Shown here in pieces: positions 1 through 7,393 of a DNA stretch of 49,447 bases. The position numbers and the translations under genes were made by a program. The stretch spans positions 1 through 49,447 of the forward strand of contig CAZQSS010000003.1 in assembly GCA_964596405.1 (NCBI GenBank). The letters run 5' to 3'. Below the pieces are notes generated by a model, which saw nothing but the letters and a program-made list of their open reading frames with translations, did no database searches and was not told the DNA's origin. How positions within the stretch are numbered: position 1 is the stretch's first letter; every line of letters starts with the position of its first letter. The stretch is from CAZQSS01 sp964596405 (GTDB lineage: Bacteria > Patescibacteriota > Patescibacteriia > Magasanikbacterales > UBA10003).

Positions 1-61
1 ACCGATTTATTATCTACCCGATAGGTTTCGGTAACCGTTATTTTTATCTACAACGCGCTCC

Positions 62-90
62 TTGCCATTTTGACTGGTTTTTACTATAAT
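62..90 (+). promoter_or_regulatory. alaS promoter, leaderless
   Basis: TTGCCA (62-67), a 17-bp spacer and TATAAT (85-90). Only six bases separate the -10 box from the ATG at 97, so transcription should begin at or within a base or two of the start codon. There is no room for a ribosome binding site, which predicts a leaderless mRNA. Bases 1-61 hold nothing I can identify. Confidence 0.6.
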
Positions 91-96
91 TTAACC

Positions 97-1947
97 ATGA
101 TTACTTCAATTGAATTGCGGCAAAAATATCTGGATTTTTTCAAATCCAAAGGGCATGCCATTATCCCTTCGGCTTCTTTGATCCCGGAAAATGATCCGAC
201 TGTGCTATTTAATATCGCCGGCATGCAGCCCCTGGTTCCGTACCTAACTGGACAAACACATCCGGAAGGAACGCGGCTGGCTGATGTACAGAAATGTGTT
301 CGGACCGTAGATATATATGAAGTGGGAGATAATAGCCACCTGACTTTTTTTGAAATGTTGGGGAACTGGTCACTGGGCGACTATTTTAAAAAAGAGGCGA
401 TTGAATGGAGTTGGGAATTTTTAACTTCTCCGCAGTGGCTCGGGTTAGCTAAGAAGAAATTATCTGCTACCGTGTTTGGCGGTGACAACAGGTTCCCGCA
501 TATTCCTAAAGATGACGAAGCGGCAAATATATGGAAAAGCGTCGGGATGTCGGAGGATAAAATTGCCTACATGCCAGGTGGAATATTGGAGAGCGAAGAC
601 AATTGGTGGGGTCCGGCCGGTTTAACGGGACCATGCGGGTCATCATCTGAAATTTTCTATTGGCAAGGGGATGGCGAATTTCCGCCCGTCGGTAGCAACC
701 CAGGCACAGATAAAGACAATTGGTTAGAGATATGGAATGACGTCTTTATGCAGTATAATAAAAAAAATAACCAAACTTTTGTATTATTAGACAAAAAAAA
801 CGTAGATACCGGCATGGGCATGGATAGGACTATTCGCGTACTTAATGGTTTTGTTGATATTTTTCAAATTGATACTCTCTGGCCGTTGATTCAAAAAATC
901 GAAGAAATTTCCGGGCGTGAATATATTGAAAATATTGAAGTGACAAAATCTATGCGTGTTATTGCCGATCATCTGCGCACAGCCACCATGATTATGGGCG
1001 ACGACAGGGGTATCACGCCGTCTAACACCGACCAGGGTTATATTGTCCGCCGGCTGATTCGGCGTGCCGTGCGCCACGGCCGGGTGCTGGGGATTAAGGA
1101 AAATTTTTGTTCGCCGATAGCTGAAAAAGTGATTAATCTTTTTAAAGATGTTTATCCGGAAGTGGTCCGCAACCGGGATTTTGTTTTAACGGAAATTTCC
1201 AAAGAAGAATGCAAGTTTAGAAATACGATTGAATCGGGAATCAGGAATTATGAATTAAGAATTAGGAATTTGGGCGACAGTAAAGTGTTTCCCGCCAAAG
1301 AAGCCTTTGATTTATATCAGTCTTATGGTTTCCCGATTGAAATGACTGACGAGTTGGCCCGCGAGCAGGGTTTGCGCGTGGATTTGGCGGGTTTTGAAAA
1401 TGAAATGAAACATCATCAGGATTTGTCGCGCGCCGGGGCCGAAGCCAAGTTTAAAGGCGGCTTGGCCGACCAGGGCGAAATGTCGGTAAAATATCACACC
1501 GCCACGCATTTACTTCACGCCGCTTTGCGCAAAGTTTTGGGCGCGCACGTGGAACAGCGGGGCAGTAATATCACGGCTGAACGTTTGCGTTTTGATTTTT
1601 CGCATCCGGAAAAGTTATCTGAAGAACAAAAACAAGAAGTGGCAGAGTTGGTCAATTACGCCATCAAACAGTCTTATCAGGTTTCTTTTAAAGAAATGTC
1701 GGTGGCCGAGGCCAAAGCTAAGGGCGCCATGGGGCTGTTTGAAGATAAATACGGCAATAAAGTGAAAGTGTACACGGTCGGCGACCCGAATACGCCGCCG
1801 GGCGCTTATGTTAATTCTTTGACTTTTAGTATGGAAATCTGCGGCGGCCCGCATGTTAAAAATACCGGGGAGCTGGGCGTGTTTAAAATTATTAAAGAAG
1901 AAGCGTCTTCGGCCGGCATCCGGCGCATTAAAGCCATTTTAGAATAA
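97..1947 (+). CDS. alaS: Alanyl-tRNA synthetase, short form lacking the C-terminal domain
   Basis: Charges tRNA-Ala with alanine in the cytoplasm. The class II catalytic core is at the N-terminus (start MITSIELRQKYLDFF). The editing domain follows, with its metal-binding HTATH beginning near residue 467 and a Cys-Gly-Gly-Pro-His motif near residue 582 (usually CGGTH). The protein stops at 616 aa, just after editing; typical bacterial AlaS is about 870 aa with a C-terminal DHHA1/C-Ala domain, which is absent. The start at 97 is chosen over an upstream in-frame start at 70 because homology begins there and the promoter -10 box ends at 90. A degenerate AATTAGGAATT-type tandem repeat (about 1231-1275) encodes an in-frame insertion around residues 378-393 (motif IRNYELRIRN). 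Confidence 0.95.
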   Translation: MITSIELRQKYLDFFKSKGHAIIPSASLIPENDPTVLFNIAGMQPLVPYLTGQTHPEGTRLADVQKCVRTVDIYEVGDNSHLTFFEMLGNWSLGDYFKKEAIEWSWEFLTSPQWLGLAKKKLSATVFGGDNRFPHIPKDDEAANIWKSVGMSEDKIAYMPGGILESEDNWWGPAGLTGPCGSSSEIFYWQGDGEFPPVGSNPGTDKDNWLEIWNDVFMQYNKKNNQTFVLLDKKNVDTGMGMDRTIRVLNGFVDIFQIDTLWPLIQKIEEISGREYIENIEVTKSMRVIADHLRTATMIMGDDRGITPSNTDQGYIVRRLIRRAVRHGRVLGIKENFCSPIAEKVINLFKDVYPEVVRNRDFVLTEISKEECKFRNTIESGIRNYELRIRNLGDSKVFPAKEAFDLYQSYGFPIEMTDELAREQGLRVDLAGFENEMKHHQDLSRAGAEAKFKGGLADQGEMSVKYHTATHLLHAALRKVLGAHVEQRGSNITAERLRFDFSHPEKLSEEQKQEVAELVNYAIKQSYQVSFKEMSVAEAKAKGAMGLFEDKYGNKVKVYTVGDPNTPPGAYVNSLTFSMEICGGPHVKNTGELGVFKIIKEEASSAGIRRIKAILE

Positions 1948-1952
1948 TAACC

Positions 1953-3572
1953 ATGACTAAGAGGAATCAATTTTTAGTTTTCTTTTTTTATCTCGTCGTT
2001 GTCCTTTTTCTTTTTAGCCCTGCGATAAAGGCTTTTTTTGTTTCGGACGATTTTGATTGGGTCAATCGGGTGAGGAGCTTGTCGCCCCTGACCCATAATT
2101 ATTTTTTGAGTAATGCCGACGGCGCGCGCGAGAGCGGCGTTTACCGCCCGCTCACCATCATCAGTTTTTGGGCGAACTACTGGCTGGCTGGTTTGAATTC
2201 GGATTTTTTTCATCTGTTTAGTATTATTCTCCACGCCCTCAACGCCTTTTTGGTTTTTTATCTTTTGAAGTTGATTTTGAAATCTGACACGGCGGCCATT
2301 ATCGCGGGATTGTTTTTTGCCGTTTTGCCTAATCACCCGGAGGCCGTGAGTTGGATTTCCGGCCGCGGTGATGTGCTGGCAACATTTTTTTATCTTTTGG
2401 CCGTTATTCTTTACGTTGCCTTTAGACAAAAGAGCGGTGGCTGGCGGTTGGCGGTTTCGCTCGGTTGTTTTCTTTTGGCCTTGTTTTCCAAAGAGATGGC
2501 CATAACTTTGCCGGCGGTCTTGGTTGCCTATGAGGCCATTTGGCAGATTAGGCCCCGCCTTCCGCGGGGTAAACAGATTAAGCAAGTGGTTTTTTATCTT
2601 TTGCCGTTTATAATAGTGTTGGCCGGATATTTTATTTTGAGATTTTTTGCCACCGGATTATTTTACGGATTTTACGGCAACAGCAATTTACATTTTTCTT
2701 TAGAGCGCGCCTGGGAAATGCTAGGCGGGGGCTGGCTGAGTAATTTTTTAAACGGCGCCCGGGTTTTGGTTTATTGGCCCATTTTGCCGTTGGCCGTTAT
2801 CAGTCTTTGTATTCTTGTTGGCGCTCTGTTGCGCGCCGAAGCACGGAAGGCCTATGTTTTCGGCGCGATACTTTTTGTTCTGACGCTGGCACCGGTTGTC
2901 TATTTGCAACTAAACCATCTGACCGGCGAAGGTGAAAGATTTATTTATTTGCCATCAGTCGGATTTTCTATTCTGGCGGCGGTTTTAGCGGTCGACCTGT
3001 TGGGCCGGAAATCCAAGGCACTTTTACCAATATCAGCCGCTTTGATTATATCAATTTATTTTGGTTGGTCGCTTTGGAATAAAAATACTAGCTGGCAGAG
3101 AGCGGGCGAGTTGAGCCGGTCATTGCTTTTTAATTTTGGCCAGACAGTGGATTTGACCAAACCGAATCAAGGCGTGGTTATTTTGGGATTACCGGACAAT
3201 TTTCGCGGCGCGCAAATTTTCCGCAACGGCTGGCTGGCCGCTTTGGATTTATATTATCCTTTTTACGCGCCCGATTTGTTAACGGTCAAAGCCGGATTGA
3301 ATATTGTCTCCGACAGCGATGCGGCGGCTATCAATTGGCAAACCACGGCGGAGGGGTTTATTGGCGAAAGCGTCCAGCCGATTTTTTATGGAACAAAAAA
3401 TTTGGAATCGCTGGATTATCATATGATAATTAAAAATTATCAAAAAGATATCTTGAGCGGTAGAGCCATAGAATTTAATTTTACGCCACAGTTCAGAAAG
3501 CAAAATGAAAATAAAGCCATGGTTTTTTTGGTGACGCGGGGCGGTCGTTTTGAGCGGTTAAGGCCGTTTTAA
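1953..3572 (+). CDS. Polytopic membrane protein, GT-C/TMTC-like glycosyltransferase
   Basis: A 539-aa protein with about ten hydrophobic segments. Near the N-terminus it carries a DDFDW acidic motif in the first extracytoplasmic loop, and further on HPEAVSWISGRGDVL, a combination typical of GT-C mannosyltransferase-like and TMTC-type proteins that move sugar from a lipid-linked donor. The C-terminal third is soluble. It starts five bases after the alaS stop, so it is probably co-transcribed with alaS. The substrate cannot be read from sequence. The family call rests on topology and these motifs. Confidence 0.6.
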   Translation: MTKRNQFLVFFFYLVVVLFLFSPAIKAFFVSDDFDWVNRVRSLSPLTHNYFLSNADGARESGVYRPLTIISFWANYWLAGLNSDFFHLFSIILHALNAFLVFYLLKLILKSDTAAIIAGLFFAVLPNHPEAVSWISGRGDVLATFFYLLAVILYVAFRQKSGGWRLAVSLGCFLLALFSKEMAITLPAVLVAYEAIWQIRPRLPRGKQIKQVVFYLLPFIIVLAGYFILRFFATGLFYGFYGNSNLHFSLERAWEMLGGGWLSNFLNGARVLVYWPILPLAVISLCILVGALLRAEARKAYVFGAILFVLTLAPVVYLQLNHLTGEGERFIYLPSVGFSILAAVLAVDLLGRKSKALLPISAALIISIYFGWSLWNKNTSWQRAGELSRSLLFNFGQTVDLTKPNQGVVILGLPDNFRGAQIFRNGWLAALDLYYPFYAPDLLTVKAGLNIVSDSDAAAINWQTTAEGFIGESVQPIFYGTKNLESLDYHMIIKNYQKDILSGRAIEFNFTPQFRKQNENKAMVFLVTRGGRFERLRPF

Positions 3573-3646
3573 GGCTATTCACACCCCCGCTTGACCCCGT
3601 TACAGTTTCAGTGTAGACTCTTTAATTAGAAGTGTCGTAAGGCGAA

Positions 3647-3695
3647 GTCCCGTTAGAGGCCTGGCCTCTAACGGGACGAAGCCGCCTCACGGCTT
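3647..3695 (+). repeat. Twin hairpin: 12-bp palindrome plus short terminator-like stem
   Basis: GTCCCGTTAGAG (3647-3658) pairs with CTCTAACGGGAC (3666-3677). A second stem AAGCCG/CGGCTT (3679-3695) is followed by a weak T-rich tract. It lies between the alaS operon and the infA promoter, where it could end upstream transcription. The rest of the 3573-3737 gap shows nothing I recognise. Confidence 0.55.
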
Positions 3696-3737
3696 TGTCA
3701 TTAATAAGCATAGATTTTCTTAAAACTGTAAACGGGG

Positions 3738-3766
3738 TTGACAAAAAAATAAGAATAGAGTATAAT
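3738..3766 (+). promoter_or_regulatory. infA operon promoter
   Basis: Consensus sigma-70 type: TTGACA (3738-3743), 17-bp spacer, TATAAT (3761-3766), 39 bases before the infA ATG. It probably drives much of the ribosomal protein cluster. Confidence 0.85.
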
Positions 3767-3805
3767 ATTTGTAGTTTTAAAAAACTCGCGAATTTGGGCT
3801 AATTT

Positions 3806-4048
3806 ATGGTAGAAAATCAACAGGGAGGTATTAGCGCTTCTAAAGAAACTTTGGAGTTCAAGGGGACTGTAGAAGAATTACTGCCGGGAGCGAAATTTAA
3901 AATAAAACTAGAGGACGGACAGGCGATAATCGGATATCTGGCCGGAAGAATGAGATTAAATAAGATTCATATTTTACCCGGTGATAAAGTCAAGGTAGAA
4001 ATGACCCCGTACGATTTAACCAAAGGCAGGGTGGTCTATCGTTTTTAA
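3806..4048 (+). CDS. infA: Translation initiation factor IF-1
   Basis: An 80-aa S1/OB-fold protein that binds the ribosomal A site during initiation. The family core begins at KETLEFKGTVEELLPGAKF and ends at the typical PYDLTKGRVVYRF; about ten extra N-terminal residues precede it. It is the first gene of the cluster and is followed by rpmJ, the usual bacterial order. No clear Shine-Dalgarno sequence precedes the start. Confidence 0.95.
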   Translation: MVENQQGGISASKETLEFKGTVEELLPGAKFKIKLEDGQAIIGYLAGRMRLNKIHILPGDKVKVEMTPYDLTKGRVVYRF

Positions 4049-4110
4049 AAAATAACGGACAAAAATCCGTATAATAATTTTGTTATCTTAAAAAAGGAGA
4101 TGTTTTCGTT

Positions 4111-4224
4111 ATGAAAGTAAGAGCCTCTGTAAAAAAAATTTGTAAAGACTGCCAAGTCATTCGTCGCGCCGGAGTGGTGAGAGTCATTTGCAAAACACCT
4201 AAACATAAACAAAGACAAGGTTAA
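4111..4224 (+). CDS. rpmJ: Ribosomal protein L36 (bL36)
   Basis: A 37-aa zinc-ribbon protein of the large subunit, starting MKVRASVKKICKDC. The zinc ligands Cys11, Cys14, Cys27 and His32 are all present. An AAGGAGA sequence (4092-4100 area) lies ahead of the ATG at 4111. It sits between infA and rpsM as expected; start element E1 begins 14 bases after its stop. Confidence 0.95.
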   Translation: MKVRASVKKICKDCQVIRRAGVVRVICKTPKHKQRQG

Positions 4225-4238
4225 TTTTTTTATTTTTT

Positions 4239-4385
4239 ATGCCCAGTAATACAACCCCGCAAGTTTCGTTTCGCGAAACACGTGGGGTAAGGGATTGCTA
4301 CTGGCAAACAAGCGAGTCAAATACAAAATAATTTAATTTATGTCCCCAAGTGATGAAATCATGCGGGGTTGATATACTGGGTATG
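4239..4385 (+). repeat. Start-codon element E1 (upstream of rpsM)
   Basis: A 141-bp element (4242-4382) lies between two ATG triplets (4239-4241 and 4383-4385); the second is the rpsM start. Left end CCCAGTAATACAACCCCGC and right end GCGGGGTTGATATACTGGG pair 16 of 19 positions (7 bp, 3x3 internal loop, 9 bp). Just inside the left end is a 17-nt hairpin with GTTTCG/CGAAAC arms (4263-4279). Near the right end, CCCC-AAG-TGAT-GAA-ATCA-TGC-GGGG forms a competing local hairpin. Removing the element and one ATG leaves the T-rich leader directly before rpsM. Confidence 0.85.
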
Positions 4386-4927
4386 GCTAGAATTGCCGGT
4401 TTAAATTTACCGCCGAACAAAAGAATAGAAATCGCCCTGACTTATCTCTATGGGATCGGCTTAACGTTATCAAAGAAGATTTTAAAAAAATTAAATATTA
4501 ATCCCGATACTCGCACCAAGAATCTGACTGAAGAAGAAGTCAACAGAATCCGCGAAGCGGTAGAAAAAAATTATAAAGTAGAGGGTGAATTAAGACGCGA
4601 AATTTTATCCAATGTTAAGCGGTTAAAGGAAATTGGTTGTTATCGCGGTACTCGGCACAGTCGGGGTTTGCCGGTTCGTGGCCAACGCACCAAAACTAAT
4701 TCCCGCACCGTGCGCGGCAATACCCGTCGCACCATGGGTTCAGGCCGCAAGAACGCCTCGGAAAAGACNNNNNNNNNNNNNNNNNNNNNNNNNNNNNNNN
4801 NNNNNNNNNNNNNNNNNNNNNNNNNNNNNNNNNNNNNNNNNNNNNNNNNNNNNNNNNNNNNNNNNNNNGCGGCAATACCCGTCGCACCATGGGTTCAGGC
4901 CGCAAGAACGCCTCGGAAAAGACTTAA
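4383..4927 (+). CDS. rpsM: Ribosomal protein S13 (uS13), interrupted by an assembly gap
   Basis: Small-subunit head protein contacting tRNAs and the L5/L31 bridges. It starts MARIAGLNLP, the family's normal N-terminus, and ends NTRRTMGSGRKNASEKT. An in-frame upstream start (4350/4353) would add MMKSCGVDILG, but that stretch is the conserved end of element E1, not S13 sequence. The coding frame is broken by 100 N (4769-4868) flanked by the same 55 bp; collapsing the duplicate gives an intact 129-codon gene. Followed by rpsK after 15 bases. Confidence 0.92.
4714..4923. other. Scaffolding artefact: 55-bp overlap duplicated around 100 N
   Basis: Bases 4714-4768 and 4869-4923 are identical and lie on either side of exactly 100 N. 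This is what a scaffolder leaves when two overlapping contig ends are joined without merging. True genomic length here is 155 bp shorter. Confidence 0.93.
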
Positions 4928-4942
4928 AGATTAATTTTATAT

Positions 4943-5452
4943 ATGGCAGATGATATCAAAAAAGAAGAAGCGGCCGCCGTCGCGCCGGTAGCAGAAGCAG
5001 TAAAAGAAGCTGGCCTGCCTGCCGGACAGGCAGGCGCTGTAAAAGGCAAAAAGGGAGCGAAAAAAGATATTAAGCCCCGCAGCCGCAAGAAAAAGATTAA
5101 ACAGGCGGTCACGACCGGCCGGGTTTATGTTCAGGCGACTTATAATAATACTTTAGTTACCATCACCGATGCTTCGGGCAATGTTTTAGCCTGGTCCAGC
5201 GCCGGCTTGATGGGTTTTAAGGGTCCGAAAAAAGCCACTCCTTATGCCGCCGGCATTATTGTTAAAGATGTGGTGGACAAAGTAAAGCTTTATGGTTTTA
5301 AAGAAGCCAGTCTTTTTGTCAAGGGTATCGGCGCCGGCCGCGACGCGGCTATCCGCGCTGTTTACGCCAACGGTTTAAACATTTTATCAATTAAGGACAT
5401 TACACCCATTCCTCATAATGGTTGCCGTCCGCCAAAAGTAAGGAGAGTTTAA
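4943..5452 (+). CDS. rpsK: Ribosomal protein S11 (uS11) with charged N-terminal extension
   Basis: Platform protein of the small subunit. The S11 core runs from about residue 50 (GRVYVQATYNNTLVTITD) to the conserved ending HNGCRPPKVRRV. The first roughly 48 residues are a Lys/Ala/Glu-rich extension absent from model bacteria. That extension contains a GC-rich palindrome (5013-5035) read as GLPAGQAG. Total 169 aa against a usual 120-130. It belongs to the rpsM-rpsK-rpsD-rpoA-rplQ operon. Confidence 0.95.
   Translation: MADDIKKEEAAAVAPVAEAVKEAGLPAGQAGAVKGKKGAKKDIKPRSRKKKIKQAVTTGRVYVQATYNNTLVTITDASGNVLAWSSAGLMGFKGPKKATPYAAGIIVKDVVDKVKLYGFKEASLFVKGIGAGRDAAIRAVYANGLNILSIKDITPIPHNGCRPPKVRRV
5013..5035 (+). 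repeat. Intragenic GCCTGCCTGCCGG palindrome in rpsK
   Basis: GCCTGCCTGCC-G-GACAGGCAGGC is an almost perfect hairpin inside the variable N-terminal extension. Related palindromes occur in rpsI (8079-8099), def (16720-16742) and between genes (26641-26656). Confidence 0.75.
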
Positions 5453-5466
5453 GATAATACGAATTA

Positions 5467-5507
5467 CGTCCTGTCATACGACAGGACGCCCCGTCGGATG
5501 ACGGGGC
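5467..5507 (+). repeat. 41-nt twin hairpin, copy 1
   Basis: Stem 1 is nine pairs (CGTCCTGTC, loop ATAC, GACAGGACG); stem 2 is eight pairs (GCCCCGTC, loop GGAT, GACGGGGC), sharing one G. It lies in the 45-base gap between rpsK and rpsD. A second copy at 49314-49354 has identical layout with compensated stem changes. There is no T-run, so it is not a simple terminator. Confidence 0.8.
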
Positions 5508-5530
5508 GAATCTACAAATTACAAATATCT

Positions 5531-6163
5531 ATGGTCAAGATTTTAAGAAATGCCAGTTGCGCCAAATGCCGTCGGGCGGGAGAAAAACTTTTTTTGAAAG
5601 GAGAAAAATGTTTTAGTCCCAAATGTCCGATTATAAAACGTAATTATCCGCCGGGCATGCATGGTCCGGGCCGCCACGGTCGTTTAACGGGTTATGGCGA
5701 GCAATTAAAAGAAAAACAAAAAGCCAAAAGAATTTACGGTTTGCGTGAACGATCTTTTGGTAATTATATTGCCAAAGCTTCGGGCCAAAAAGGCAATACC
5801 AGCGAACATCTGTTAAAATTATTGGAAACAAGATTTGATAATGTTGTTTATCGTTTGGGTTTTGTCAAATCACGCCAAGCCGCCAGACAGCTGGTCAACC
5901 ATGGTCACTTTTTGGTCAATGGCAAAAAAGTCAACATTCCTTCATATCAGGTTAAGACCGGACAAGAAATTACTTTAAGATCTCAAAGTAAAGCCAGCAA
6001 GGTTTTTGAAAACTTGGGCGCGTCTTTAGCCAAGAAGGAGTTATTGCCCTGGCTGAGCGTGAACGCCGAGACTCTCGTTGGTAAAGTAAACGCTTATCCG
6101 AATATGGCGGATACTCAGGTGAACTTTGACTTCAAAAAAATAATTGAGTTTTATTCACGTTAA
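5531..6163 (+). CDS. rpsD: Ribosomal protein S4 (uS4), zinc-binding form
   Basis: Primary 16S rRNA-binding assembly protein. The 210-aa product starts MVKILRNASC; an upstream in-frame start at 5498 falls inside the twin hairpin region and is rejected. Zinc ligands Cys10, Cys13, Cys27 and Cys32 are present (the C+ type S4). The S4 RNA-binding domain follows at about 100-160 (SRQAARQLVNHGHFLVNGKKV). It continues the alpha-operon order with rpsK upstream and rpoA 12 bases downstream. Confidence 0.95.
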   Translation: MVKILRNASCAKCRRAGEKLFLKGEKCFSPKCPIIKRNYPPGMHGPGRHGRLTGYGEQLKEKQKAKRIYGLRERSFGNYIAKASGQKGNTSEHLLKLLETRFDNVVYRLGFVKSRQAARQLVNHGHFLVNGKKVNIPSYQVKTGQEITLRSQSKASKVFENLGASLAKKELLPWLSVNAETLVGKVNAYPNMADTQVNFDFKKIIEFYSR

Positions 6164-6175
6164 TTGAAAATTTGT

Positions 6176-7030
6176 ATGATGGATAAATTTCTTTTACCAT
6201 CAACCTTTAAGATAGAAGAGACAGACAAGTCGAACGTTGTTCAGGTTGTGATTGAGCCGTGTTATTTTGGATACGGCACCACTTTGGGCAACGCTTTGCG
6301 CCGCGTTTTGCTTTCTTCTTTACCGGGCGCGGCCGTGACCGCCGTTAAAATTAAAGGTGCTCCGCACGAATTCGGCGCTTTGGAACATGTTAAAGAAGAC
6401 GTGGTGGAAATCATTTTAAATCTTAAAAAATTACGTTTAAGAGTTTTTTCACAGGAAGAAGTAAGGCTGGTTTTAGAAGCCCGCGGTGAAGGCGAAGTGA
6501 CAGCCGCCCAAATTGAAGCCACTTCGGATGTGGAAATTGTCAATTCTGATTTGCGCATTGCCACTTTAACCGACCCCAAGGCCAAGCTGGAAATGGAAAT
6601 TTTTGTTTCTCAGGGCCGCGGTTATGTGCCGGTTGAAGAAAAAGACCGCAAAAAATTGGAATTAGGGTGCATTGCTGTTGATTCAATTTTTACCCCGGTT
6701 TTAAACGTGGGTTATAAAGTTGATTTTGTCCGCGTGGGCGAGACAACCAACTACGAACGCCTGACGTTGACGATTGAAACTGACGGCACCATTACCCCGG
6801 TCAGCGCTTTAAACCAGTCAACTCAAATTTTATTGGATCACTTTAATTTAATTTTGGAAGGTTACGGCGGAAAAGCAGAACAGCCGGTCTTGGCCGCCAT
6901 CTCTCAAGATGAGGCGAACATTGTGCCCGAAGAAAGTAAAGAAGCGGTGATTGAAGAAAAGGAAGAAAAAACTGAAAATAAAGCGGTTAAAAAGCCGGCT
7001 AAAAAAGGCAGACCCAAAAAGACGAAGTAA
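6176..7030 (+). CDS. rpoA: RNA polymerase alpha subunit without a recognisable C-terminal domain
   Basis: Scaffold for RNA polymerase assembly. The alpha-NTD dimerisation and beta/beta' contact region is complete (TLGNALRRVLLSSLPGAAVT near residue 35, then conserved VGETTNYERLTL). After about residue 235 the expected helix-hairpin-helix alpha-CTD is missing. Instead there is a Glu/Lys-rich tail ending KKPAKKGRPKKTK. Length is 284 aa against about 315-330. Lack of the alpha-CTD would remove UP-element binding and many activator contacts. Start at 6176 or 6179; a TTG at 6164 is less likely. Confidence 0.92.
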   Translation: MMDKFLLPSTFKIEETDKSNVVQVVIEPCYFGYGTTLGNALRRVLLSSLPGAAVTAVKIKGAPHEFGALEHVKEDVVEIILNLKKLRLRVFSQEEVRLVLEARGEGEVTAAQIEATSDVEIVNSDLRIATLTDPKAKLEMEIFVSQGRGYVPVEEKDRKKLELGCIAVDSIFTPVLNVGYKVDFVRVGETTNYERLTLTIETDGTITPVSALNQSTQILLDHFNLILEGYGGKAEQPVLAAISQDEANIVPEESKEAVIEEKEEKTENKAVKKPAKKGRPKKTK

Positions 7031-7036
7031 ATTTTT

Positions 7037-7387
7037 ATGAGACACAGAAAGAAAAAAGTTACACTAGATCGCGCCACAGCCCCTCGCCGGGCTCTGCTTA
7101 GATGTTTGACGGCCAGCGTAATTTTATACGAAAAAATTCAAACCACCGAAGCCAAAGCCAGGGCCGTCCGGCCTTTAGTTGAAAAGATGATTACTTTGGG
7201 CAAGAAGCCGACTTTAACTACTCGTCGCCAATTGTTGGCTTTTTTCCATACTGAAAATCCGGTCAAAAAAGTTATTGAAGACTTGGGCAAGCGGTACGCC
7301 GACAGACGCGGTGGTTACACCCGCACTATAAAAATGGGTGAGCGCCAGGGCGACGGAGCCTCCATAGTGCAAATTGAATTAGTCTAA
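7037..7387 (+). CDS. rplQ: Ribosomal protein L17 (bL17)
   Basis: Large-subunit protein near the tunnel exit. The 116 aa start MRHRKKKVTLDRATAPRRALLRCLTASVI, matching the family's RHR...L.R...HR.A..R.L. pattern. It follows rpoA after six bases, as in most bacteria. The leader is AATTTTT with no Shine-Dalgarno sequence, typical of the housekeeping genes here. Confidence 0.95.
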   Translation: MRHRKKKVTLDRATAPRRALLRCLTASVILYEKIQTTEAKARAVRPLVEKMITLGKKPTLTTRRQLLAFFHTENPVKKVIEDLGKRYADRRGGYTRTIKMGERQGDGASIVQIELV

Positions 7388-7393
7388 TATTTT

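Noticed and set aside
4242..4382. Known self-cleaving ribozyme (hammerhead, twister, pistol)
   Set aside because: TGATGAAAT looks a little like the hammerhead core, but the full CUGAUGA/GAAA core and stem layout are absent; twister and pistol signatures do not match either.
4239..4385. Group I or group II intron at start codons
   Set aside because: At 136-148 bp the elements are too short and show neither a group I core nor a convincing group II domain V; the 3' hairpin only superficially resembles it. Removal at RNA level is left as an open hypothesis, not a class call.
4633..4953. ORFs running through the N gap
   Set aside because: They exist only because of the duplicated contig ends and run of N; the real frame is rpsM.
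5467..5507. Terminator between rpsK and rpsD
   Set aside because: Two strong stems but no T-run, and the operon should continue to rpsD.
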